Part shown: piece after piece, positions 6,396 to 11,460 of the stretch
Position numbering within the stretch: the stretch's first letter is position 1
Layout of the letters: each line of letters begins with the position of its first letter
Notes under the pieces: model-generated
Told to the model about the DNA's origin: nothing
The model's database searches: none
The model's input: the letters and a program-made list of their open reading frames with translations, nothing else
Position numbers and translations under genes: made by a program
NCBI RefSeq assembly: GCF_905209685.1
Contig: NZ_CAJLUB010000052.1
Span: forward strand, 1-11,460
DNA from: an uncultured Veillonella sp.
Lineage (GTDB): Bacteria > Bacillota > Negativicutes > Veillonellales > Veillonellaceae
Direction of reading: 5' to 3'
DNA length: 11,460 nucleotides

Positions 6396-7013
6396 ATGAA
6401 AACCGTAAACCTACAAGTCCGCATCAACGAAGAGCTAAAACAGGAAGTATCTAGCATATTAAAGGCACAGGGCCTATCCTATACATCCATGCTAGACGCA
6501 CTATTTCGTCAAATTATAAAAGAACGTCGCATTCCTTTCGCTATTGCTTTACCAACAACTCCTACAGAAAAAACACCAACGCCAAGTACACTCAACAATG
6601 ACGGCACCTACGAACAACCTCGAAGAACATTAAAGGCCTCAGATATTATAAATACGTACGGAACATCAACAGAAAACGAAATAGAAATATCCTTTGATAA
6701 AATTGATAAAACAGGCATACTCAATATCCGTATAAACCCTAAAGTTAAGACACTAACAACAGCTATCTTAAAAGAAATGGGATTAACTATATCATTATTG
6801 ATTACACTAATCTCCAAACAAATACAATTTTCAAAAGCAATTCCTAAGACTGTAAACAAGCCTATCGCTTGTGACTCTATGAATGCAGACTTTCTTACTG
6901 ACGAAGAAATCGATCAACTACTGGAGTTGTCATATATAGATATAGAACAAGGTAACTTAATTTCAGCTGAAGATCTTTTTGAGCAACTAAAGAAAGAAGG
7001 TCTTCTTTTATGA
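6396..7013 (+). CDS. RelB/DinJ-family antitoxin with two tandem ribbon-helix-helix segments
   Basis: Antitoxin of a type II module: predicted to bind and neutralise the toxin encoded next and to repress the operon. At 205 residues it is about twice the usual RelB/DinJ length. Residues 3-50 form a canonical DinJ-like N-terminus: strand NLQVRIN, helix to ILKAQGLS, second helix, then RRIPFAI. A Thr/Pro-rich linker follows (52-65). Residues 106-153 repeat the same pattern (LNIRIN, ILKEMGLT, KAIPK). The repeats align without gaps over residues 6-47 and 109-150, with 14 of 42 identities by my count. The C-terminus (162-202: acidic TDEEIDQLLELSYIDIEQG, then ISAEDLFEQL) resembles the toxin-wrapping tail of single-domain homologues. 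ATG 6396 follows AGGAGAG. The last 4 bases overlap the toxin start (ATGA). The exact toxin partner family is not resolved. Confidence 0.85.
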   Translation: MKTVNLQVRINEELKQEVSSILKAQGLSYTSMLDALFRQIIKERRIPFAIALPTTPTEKTPTPSTLNNDGTYEQPRRTLKASDIINTYGTSTENEIEISFDKIDKTGILNIRINPKVKTLTTAILKEMGLTISLLITLISKQIQFSKAIPKTVNKPIACDSMNADFLTDEEIDQLLELSYIDIEQGNLISAEDLFEQLKKEGLLL

Positions 7014-7300
7014 GCTATAAAGTTTTATTTAGTAAGCTTGCTGAAAAAGAAGTGAAAAATATCATTATAAATTTAAAAGAATTTACTCAAGATTTAAATC
7101 TAATTCAACAACGACAAGCCGAAATTCGAAATGCAGTCTTTTCACTTGATATTTTTCCTGAACGATATCCTATATATAAGACTAATAATGAAATTTATTA
7201 TTTTCGAAAAATGGTCACTAAACATTATATTATCTTATACTCTATAAAAAATAAAACTGTAATAATTAAGAAAGTACTAACGCAAGGTATGAGTATATAA
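7010..7300 (+). CDS. RelE/ParE-superfamily toxin
   Basis: A 96-residue toxin with the RelE/ParE fold: an N-terminal strand (YKVLFSKLAEKEVKNI), two helices with a glutamine-rich turn (QDLNLIQQRQAEIRNAV, 27-43), LDIFPERYPIY (46-56), then antiparallel strands with FRKMVTKHYIILYSI (65-79) and VIIKKVL near the end. The L-x-x-F-P-x-R-x-P and R-x6-Y-x3-Y spacing is typical of plasmid-stabilisation family toxins. The sequence does not settle whether it cleaves ribosome-bound mRNA (RelE-like) or poisons DNA gyrase (ParE-like). It overlaps the antitoxin by 4 bases, implying translational coupling. It is the most AT-rich gene in the window, which suggests transfer from elsewhere. The ribosome site would lie in the antitoxin end (AAAGAAGG near 6993-7000). 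Confidence 0.83.
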   Translation: MSYKVLFSKLAEKEVKNIIINLKEFTQDLNLIQQRQAEIRNAVFSLDIFPERYPIYKTNNEIYYFRKMVTKHYIILYSIKNKTVIIKKVLTQGMSI

Positions 7301-7325
7301 AAAGTCGGCTTTCGCCGACTTTTTA
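7299..7325. terminator. bidirectional terminator between the toxin gene and aroD
   Basis: An 11-bp perfect stem, AAAAAGTCGGC (7299-7309) and GCCGACTTTTT (7314-7324), has a TTTC loop. The T-run ends the + strand toxin transcript; the A-run becomes a T-run for the - strand aroD transcript. It overlaps both the toxin stop codon (7298-7300) and the aroD stop codon (7323-7325), so the two convergent genes share it. Confidence 0.9.
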
Positions 7326-8117
7326 ATGCACTTTTACGCGTTTATGTTGTTGTTCATCGAAGACGCCATCTACGTCGATGGTATCGAGGATACGTTTTAG
7401 TTCATGCACATCGATTTGACCTGGTGCTGATGCTTTGCCAGCGGAGGCAAATGTCATAGCATTACCAAATAGAGCGCCTGCAGTACGTGTAACAGCACCG
7501 AGTGGACCCATAGCCATCGTAATGATTGGGTCAGATGGATACAGGGCTTTAACTTCAGCCGTTGCTTCAAGGAGAGTTAATACATCCCCTGTTGTATTAG
7601 GCATAACAGCCATCTTTGGCACGTCGGCTAAGAATTCTTTCATTTGAAGAAGACGATTTACAATAACTTCATGACTTGGTGTTCCATTAAAATCATGATT
7701 ACTCATGATAATTGTAATGCCATGTACCTTGGCAAATTCAATGGTCTTGAGCATTCTATCTTGATCAAAGAAGAGTTCAATATCAATAGCATCTACCAAT
7801 CCAGTAGGAATGATGCGCTCTAACATAGTGAAGTAATCTTGTGAAGAAATTGATTTCTCCCCACCTTCACCTTTCGTGCGCCATGTAAATAACAAGGCAC
7901 GACCTTTTAGTTGAGGCTTGATGAGCATTAATAATTCAATAATAGCATCAATGGAGTAGGCCCGCTCGTAATAGTCAATGCGTAGCTCCACTACATGACA
8001 CGGTGTATTACATGCAACCGCAGTAGCATCTAAAATTTCTTTCATTGTTGTGCCCACAATAGGAACACATATCTTTGTACCCTTTTCGCCGAGTACTGCA
8101 TGACCGATACGGACCAT
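7323..8117 (-). CDS. aroD: type I 3-dehydroquinate dehydratase
   Basis: Dehydrates 3-dehydroquinate to 3-dehydroshikimate (third shikimate-pathway step) through a Schiff-base lysine. Length from the chosen ATG is 264 residues, close to the 252 of E. coli AroD. Family residues seen: E44 and R46 in VELRID, H141 in SNHDFNGTP, the Schiff-base K168 in VPKMAVMP, R211 in AVTRTAG, and S230 and Q234 in KASAPGQ. The ATG at 8117 is preceded by AAAGGAG (8123-8129) with 5 bases of spacing; an in-frame TTG at 8150 has no such support. It supplies the step missing from the + strand aro cluster but is transcribed separately and convergently, with its own candidate promoter at 8169-8197. Confidence 0.95.
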   Translation of the reverse strand: MVRIGHAVLGEKGTKICVPIVGTTMKEILDATAVACNTPCHVVELRIDYYERAYSIDAIIELLMLIKPQLKGRALLFTWRTKGEGGEKSISSQDYFTMLERIIPTGLVDAIDIELFFDQDRMLKTIEFAKVHGITIIMSNHDFNGTPSHEVIVNRLLQMKEFLADVPKMAVMPNTTGDVLTLLEATAEVKALYPSDPIITMAMGPLGAVTRTAGALFGNAMTFASAGKASAPGQIDVHELKRILDTIDVDGVFDEQQHKRVKVH

Positions 8118-8168
8118 AATAACTCCTTTCCGTCCCACAGGGTGAGACAAATGACTTACCTTAAACTA

Positions 8169-8197
8169 ACTATATACCAATATTTTGGTAAAAGCAA
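8169..8197 (-). promoter_or_regulatory. candidate aroD promoter with an operator-like spacer
   Basis: On the - strand, TTGCTT (8192-8197) and TATAGT (8169-8174) are separated by 17 bases, a good match to a housekeeping promoter. The spacer is almost entirely filled by the inverted repeat TACCAA-tatt-TTGGTA (8175-8190 on the + strand). A repressor binding there would cover both promoter boxes. The transcript would start near 8162, leaving a leader of roughly 45 bases. Confidence 0.6.
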
Positions 8198-8372
8198 TCA
8201 ATCCGGCTATATTGGATTGCTATTCACAAAAAGCGTATGAAAGCCCGTTATTATGCACTAAAAATGTATTCTTAGATTATCGATTAACATAATTTTTTGT
8301 TATATCCTATTTTCTCGGTCTTATTAAAATTGGTCATATTATTCAATCCTGATGAGTATATCTAATCTCTCT

Positions 8373-8404
8373 AAATAAAAACTCCACACATAATCGTGTG
8401 GAGT
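8373..8404 (-). terminator. intrinsic terminator of the MFS gene
   Basis: On the - strand ACTCCACAC pairs with GTGTGGAGT (9 bp, 8396-8404 and 8381-8389) around a 6-base loop, followed by TTTTATTT. It lies 15 bases past the MFS stop codon at 8419-8421. Confidence 0.88.
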
Positions 8405-8418
8405 AATCATTTATAGCA

Positions 8419-9651
8419 TTATTCGTGCTTGGCAGATAGTTTTCTAGATTGGAATGCCATATATAACAATAACAATCCTGTAATACTAAATACATAGGAT
8501 ATACCAACATAAGTAGATACAATACTAGCAAATACAGGGCCTACCATAGAACCAAATTGTTGAGCTGTTGTTGTCATACCAAACATGCGACCTCTAAAGC
8601 TTGGATCTGTATTGAGTGTTACAGCTGCACTCAAGGATGGATTAATGCCTACAATACAAGAGCCTATTAAGACTTGTAAAATACCAAACCACCAAATGCC
8701 CACTGGCAAGCTTTGAAGCAAGAGAACGATGCCACTTCCCATCATGCAGTAGGAAATGGTCTTAAAATAACCACGGCGTTCACCAAGGCGAACCCATAGA
8801 TTTGTCGTTAAAGATCCTGCTAAGCCGCCGATACTAAGGATTGTACCAGAAATCATAGCAGCCCCTTCCATGGTACCTTGCATATCTCCAACATAGAGAG
8901 CCAAGATAGGTTGCAACATCATGATAGCACATTGCATGAAGAAGAAAATCCAAAGCAATCGTACTAGCACAGGCTGTTGTTGAACTGCTTTAAAGTCTTC
9001 ACGTAAGGATGTAGATTTAGTAGGTTGAGCCGGCTGTTCTTTTCCATCAGAACCTGTAGCATGTAATTTTGGTTCTTTCACAAAAAATAATACGGCCAAA
9101 GTCGCAATAAATACAACAATACCAGATACATAAAATACAGGTCGCATGCCTACAACACTCTCAACAGCGCCACCTAAAAACGGGCCAATGACATTGCCTA
9201 AGATAAGACCGGTTTGAAATATACCTAATGCTCTACCAACCTGTTTTTCATCAACACTAAGGGACACCATAGTCATTGCCGCTGGATAGAATCCATTAGC
9301 AAAACCAACGAGGGCACGACCCATGAGTAATTGATATTGATCTGTAACCAAGCCAATTAATACATAACAGATAGCGATGGCAAAGCCAGCACGCAAGGCC
9401 ATCCGTTTTTTACCTTTATTGTCGGCAATCTTGCCCCATATAGGAGCCATAATGCCTGCAATGAGAAAGGTAATACCGAAAACGAGACCCGACCAAAGAG
9501 CTACGTCAGCCTTTGGAACGCCTAATTCTAAGAGATAGATAGGCAAAAACGGAATGATCATAGTGTAACATATGGCTAGCACTGTCATGGCCGCCGTAAT
9601 AATCCATACATTGCGCATGCCACCGCGAGCGTCATATGTAGTTGTACTCAT
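8419..9651 (-). CDS. MFS efflux transporter, drug:H+ antiporter-1 type (MdtG/PmrA-like)
   Basis: An integral inner-membrane transporter of 410 residues, with about twelve hydrophobic segments predicted by eye and a hydrophilic central loop at about 193-228. Family motifs: motif A GKIADNKGKK (73-82) between helices 2 and 3, R112 in RALVGFANG (helix 4, motif B position), and the antiporter motif C region GNVIGPFLGG (152-161) in helix 5, which marks drug/proton antiporters over importers. The overall pattern resembles E. coli MdtG and pneumococcal PmrA, from memory; the actual substrate cannot be read from sequence. ATG 9651 follows a strong AAAGGAGG (9658-9665) by 6 bases. It lies downstream of the Rrf2 gene on the same strand, but a terminator-like hairpin (9715-9739) separates them, so it probably has its own promoter. 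Confidence 0.9.
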   Translation of the reverse strand: MSTTTYDARGGMRNVWIITAAMTVLAICYTMIIPFLPIYLLELGVPKADVALWSGLVFGITFLIAGIMAPIWGKIADNKGKKRMALRAGFAIAICYVLIGLVTDQYQLLMGRALVGFANGFYPAAMTMVSLSVDEKQVGRALGIFQTGLILGNVIGPFLGGAVESVVGMRPVFYVSGIVVFIATLAVLFFVKEPKLHATGSDGKEQPAQPTKSTSLREDFKAVQQQPVLVRLLWIFFFMQCAIMMLQPILALYVGDMQGTMEGAAMISGTILSIGGLAGSLTTNLWVRLGERRGYFKTISYCMMGSGIVLLLQSLPVGIWWFGILQVLIGSCIVGINPSLSAAVTLNTDPSFRGRMFGMTTTAQQFGSMVGPVFASIVSTYVGISYVFSITGLLLLYMAFQSRKLSAKHE

Positions 9652-9671
9652 TCGGTCCCTCCTTTCATATA

Positions 9672-9699
9672 TAAAAGTATATATAGCAAGATACTTTTA
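9672..9699. promoter_or_regulatory. 9-bp inverted repeat upstream of the MFS gene
   Basis: TAAAAGTAT (9672-9680) and ATACTTTTA (9691-9699) are perfect inverted repeats separated by 10 bases. The repeat starts 6 bases beyond the ribosome site of the MFS gene. Arms centred 19 bases apart suit a dimeric regulator, possibly controlling the pump; the regulator is unknown. No clear promoter could be placed in this short AT-rich stretch. Confidence 0.45.
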
Positions 9700-9702
9700 C
9701 AT

Positions 9703-9739
9703 TCTATATAAATAAGAGCCGCATATGATACGCGACTCT
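9703..9739 (-). terminator. terminator-like hairpin after the Rrf2 gene
   Basis: On the - strand bases 9739 to 9715 fold into an 11-bp stem with two G-T wobble pairs and a TCA loop, beginning AGAGTCGCGTA and closing TATGCGGCTCT. An interrupted T-rich stretch (TATTTATAT) follows. It lies 5 bases past the stop codon at 9745-9747. The imperfect T-tract suggests partial termination. Confidence 0.65.
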
Positions 9740-9744
9740 CTCAT

Positions 9745-10164
9745 TTATTCCGTTGGAAACTTGTGATCCATTACATCCTGTAAGGATACGCGTTCCATAA
9801 CGTGACGGAATTCATCTTGCAAGTACTGCCACAATGGAGCAGTCAAGCAATCGTTAAACATCGGACATGGCTCTACATCGTCTTCTAAGCAAGATACGAG
9901 AGCAATGGAGTCCTCTGCAGCATATAAAATTTCATATACATTGTATTCAGCAGGTAATTTCACCAAGCGATATCCACCGTATTTACCACGTCCACTTTTA
10001 ACGAGGCCAGCGGAGGATAAGCGAGATACAATCCCTTCTAAGTATTTATCGGAAAATCCTTGGCGTTCTGCAATCTCACGAATTGGTACATTTTTTTCTA
10101 CCCCGTGCTCTGCAATATCCGCCAATATCCGTAAGGCATAGCGCCCTTTTGTAGATATTTTCAT
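9745..10164 (-). CDS. Rrf2-family transcriptional regulator with a three-cysteine motif
   Basis: A DNA-binding regulator of 139 residues with the Rrf2 winged helix-turn-helix: MKISTKGRYALRIL start, helix-turn-helix about 27-50 (IREIAERQGFSDKYLEGIVSRL), wing SGRGKYGGYRL (57-67). The dimerisation/sensor region has C92, C100 and C106 in SCLEDDVEPC-PMFNDC, followed by LTAPLW. Iron-sulfur members such as IscR have three cysteines near 92, 98 and 104; here the first spacing is two residues longer, and alanine sits at the position of the fourth IscR ligand (His107). A labile Fe-S cluster is plausible but not certain; a CymR-like role in cysteine metabolism is the main alternative. ATG 10164 is preceded by AGAGG (10172-10176). 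It is divergent from the purine permease, and Rrf2 proteins commonly regulate their own and adjacent promoters. Confidence 0.92.
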   Translation of the reverse strand: MKISTKGRYALRILADIAEHGVEKNVPIREIAERQGFSDKYLEGIVSRLSSAGLVKSGRGKYGGYRLVKLPAEYNVYEILYAAEDSIALVSCLEDDVEPCPMFNDCLTAPLWQYLQDEFRHVMERVSLQDVMDHKFPTE

Positions 10165-10193
10165 AAGTTAACCTCTAAGTCATTCATAATATA

Positions 10194-10222
10194 TTTATAG
10201 TATATCACAAATTCATACAAAA
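10194..10222 (-). promoter_or_regulatory. candidate promoter of the Rrf2 gene
   Basis: On the - strand TTTTGT (10217-10222) and TATAAA (10194-10199) are separated by 17 bases; a second -10-like TATACT lies at 10199-10204. The -35 box overlaps the -35 of the candidate permease promoter on the other strand, so the two could compete. Confidence 0.4.
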
Positions 10223-10248
10223 AATGGTGGGAAATATGATACACTATA
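10196..10248. repeat. interrupted inverted repeat spanning the divergent promoters
   Basis: TATAGTATATCA (10196-10207) and TGATACACTATA (10237-10248) are inverted repeats of 12 bp with one mismatch, separated by 29 bases. Arm centres are 41 bases apart, close to four helical turns. Each arm covers the candidate -10 region of one of the two divergent promoters. Confidence 0.5.
10212..10240 (+). promoter_or_regulatory. candidate promoter of the purine permease gene
   Basis: TTCATA (10212-10217) and TATGAT (10235-10240) are 17 bases apart on the + strand. The leader would be roughly 60 bases, too short for a purine riboswitch upstream of the ATG at 10308. Confidence 0.45.
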
Positions 10249-10300
10249 CATATATCGAAATATTTTATTTGGGTATTTTTTAATTTCATATAGGAGGATG

Positions 10301-10318
10301 TTATCTAATGTTAGATAA
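10301..10318 (+). repeat. palindrome centred on the permease start codon
   Basis: TTATCTAA (10301-10308) and TTAGATAA (10311-10318) are perfect inverted repeats around TG, so the ATG at 10308-10310 sits at the centre. In RNA the start codon would lie in the loop of an AT-rich hairpin just after the ribosome site TAGGAGG (10291-10297). Confidence 0.45.
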
Positions 10319-11460
10319 ACTATTTCAACTCAGTGAACGCGGTACAACTGTTAAAACCGAAATTTTAGCTGGTATTACTACGTTTATCACGATGGCGTAC
10401 ATCCTATTCTTGGCGCCAAACATTCTTAGTCTCGGAGGGATGGATAAAGATGCAGTCCTCATCGCTACTGCCTTAGGTGGCGGCCTTGTAACGATTGCTA
10501 TGGGTTTATTCGTAAACTATCCGATTGCCCTCGCTCCTGGAGTTGGCCTCTTAGCCTTTTATTCCTTTACCGTAGTTCTCGGTATGGGCGTATCCTGGCA
10601 AACAGCATTAGGTGCGGTATTCATTTCAGGTCTCGTATTCCTCGTATTAACACTTACGTCGATACGACAAATGATTGTTGAAGGCATCCCTGCCTCTATG
10701 AAGGTTGCCATTACCGTTGGTATCGGCCTCTTCATCGCTATCATCGGCTTGAAATTGTCCGGCTTGATGGCTATCTCCATTAGTTTGTCTCCAAACTCCT
10801 TAGGTCAAGTTGTGCAAACACACGGTAATTTAGTGCCCCCTGCGTCCGAAGCACTCTTAACGCTCGGTAATTTGCACAGTGGCGAAACATTGTTGGCTCT
10901 ATTCTCCCTCATCTTTACAGCTCTATTGATGGCTCGTAAAATTCAAGGTTCCCTCTTGATTGGTGTGGTAGTAACAACAATTGTATCCTATGCTACTGGC
11001 CTTTCCACAATGCCTGAGAACTTTACTGTATTAGCAGTGCCTGATTTCTCTAAAGCAGCATTCCTTCAATTAGATATTCCTGGTGCGCTCCACATGGGCT
11101 TAATCACGATTATCTTCTCCTTCACCTTCGTAGAATTGTTCGACTCCATGGGTACTTTGATTGGTACTGCTACAGAGGCGAAAATTGCAGATCCTAAATC
11201 TGGTAAATTCCCAGGTCTTGGTAAAGCCATGACTGTCGATGCTATCGGCGTTAGTGCTGGTGCGTTGCTCGGTACGTCTACGATTACTGCCTTCGTTGAA
11301 AGTGCGGCAGGTGTAGGTGCTGGTGGCCGTACAGGCTTAACAGCTGTTACAACAGGCGTATTGTTCTTAATCTGCTTGTTCTTAGCTCCAATCGTATCCT
11401 TGGTGCCAAATGCAGCCACATCTCCTGTTCTTATCATCGTTGGTGCCCTTATGTTAGGTG
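10308..11460 (+). CDS. NCS2-family purine nucleobase permease (PbuG/AzgA-like), 3' end outside the window
   Basis: A membrane importer of purine bases (adenine, guanine or hypoxanthine), probably proton-driven. The 384 residues present run to the window edge without a stop; full-length relatives are about 430-440. Family signatures in order: ERGTTVKTEILAGITTFITM (10-29), YPIALAPGVG (71-80), FVELFDSMGTLIG (274-286), GTSTITAFVESAAGVGAGG (322-340) and RTGLTAVTTG (341-350). Many hydrophobic segments are visible. Where relatives usually have G-M-G-L-N-A-F/Y in the second helix, this protein has G-V-G-L-L-A-F (78-84), losing a normally conserved asparagine. ATG 10308 follows AGGAGG (10292-10297); an ATG at 10298 is out of frame. 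It is divergent from the Rrf2 regulator, which may control it. Exact substrate cannot be read from sequence. Confidence 0.93.
   Translation, partial: MLDKLFQLSERGTTVKTEILAGITTFITMAYILFLAPNILSLGGMDKDAVLIATALGGGLVTIAMGLFVNYPIALAPGVGLLAFYSFTVVLGMGVSWQTALGAVFISGLVFLVLTLTSIRQMIVEGIPASMKVAITVGIGLFIAIIGLKLSGLMAISISLSPNSLGQVVQTHGNLVPPASEALLTLGNLHSGETLLALFSLIFTALLMARKIQGSLLIGVVVTTIVSYATGLSTMPENFTVLAVPDFSKAAFLQLDIPGALHMGLITIIFSFTFVELFDSMGTLIGTATEAKIADPKSGKFPGLGKAMTVDAIGVSAGALLGTSTITAFVESAAGVGAGGRTGLTAVTTGVLFLICLFLAPIVSLVPNAATSPVLIIVGALMLG

Larger units (their letters stand above)
8118..8418. other. intergenic region between aroD and the MFS gene
   Basis: Moving leftward on the - strand, this holds the MFS terminator (8373-8404), about 150 AT-rich bases with no convincing gene or strong structure (8221-8372), a 6-bp stem CAATCC / GGATTG at 8199-8219, the aroD promoter with its internal palindrome (8169-8197) and the aroD ribosome site (8123-8129). 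A short open frame at 8343-8531 runs across the MFS gene end and the terminator and is not credible. Confidence 0.6.

Noticed and set aside
6241..7324. Mobile element carrying the toxin-antitoxin genes
   Set aside because: No transposase, integrase, terminal inverted repeats or target-site duplication was seen; only composition and self-contained signals hint at acquisition.
8118..8150. Eleven-codon upstream extension of aroD from a TTG at 8150
   Set aside because: The ATG at 8117 has a well-spaced AAAGGAG; the TTG has none, and the extension covers that ribosome site.
8343..8531. Small - strand open frame overlapping the end of the MFS gene
   Set aside because: It reads through the MFS 3' end and the terminator hairpin in another frame and has no ribosome site.
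10249..10307. Purine riboswitch upstream of the permease
   Set aside because: The leader is too short for the roughly 70-base aptamer, and its conserved loops were not found.
11066..11437. Antisense open frames within the permease (10559-10780, 11066-11437)
   Set aside because: They are opposite clear NCS2 motifs and have compositions dominated by the reverse of hydrophobic codons.
1..11460. CRISPR arrays, tRNA or rRNA genes
   Set aside because: No regularly spaced repeats, cloverleaf-like sequences or conserved rRNA segments were noticed on either strand.

Overview
The window reads as chromosomal DNA of a moderately AT-rich member of the Firmicutes lineage. The protein sequences and gene choice point to a Negativicute, most likely Veillonella or a close relative. 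This is inferred from clostridial/negativicute-type AroA and AroC motifs, a MdtG/PmrA-like MFS pump, an Rrf2 regulator and a PbuG/AzgA-like purine permease; no rRNA or other species marker is present.

Bases 1-6240 hold an aromatic amino acid operon on the + strand: aroB (3-dehydroquinate synthase), aroA (EPSP synthase), aroC (chorismate synthase), a pheA-type chorismate mutase/prephenate dehydratase, and an aroE-aroK fusion (shikimate dehydrogenase + shikimate kinase). It ends at a strong intrinsic terminator at 6199-6240. With aroD (type I 3-dehydroquinate dehydratase, - strand, 7323-8117), the window encodes every shikimate-pathway step from DAHP to chorismate plus the two steps to phenylpyruvate. 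Only DAHP synthase is absent; it may lie upstream of base 1. Several spacers in the operon carry inverted repeats, the most striking being a perfect 13-bp stem in the aroEK leader.

Bases 6241-7324 hold a type II toxin-antitoxin cassette between the convergent aroEK and aroD genes. It has its own operator-like palindrome, promoter and terminator and is more AT-rich than its flanks, so it looks acquired. Its antitoxin is unusual: about 205 residues, with two tandem RelB/DinJ-like ribbon-helix-helix segments before one C-terminal toxin-binding-like region. The toxin is of the RelE/ParE fold and overlaps the antitoxin by 4 bases.

Bases 7323-10164 are on the - strand: aroD, with a promoter whose spacer contains a palindrome; an MFS efflux pump; and an Rrf2-family regulator with three cysteines. 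Each is followed by its own terminator. From 10308 a nucleobase (NCS2/AzgA-like) permease runs rightward off the window. It is divergent from the Rrf2 gene across a 143-base region with overlapping candidate promoters and a large interrupted inverted repeat.

No tRNA, rRNA, CRISPR array, insertion sequence or integrase was seen. The least ordinary content is the double-RHH antitoxin cassette and the set of palindromes in the aro leaders; the rest is recognisable housekeeping metabolism.
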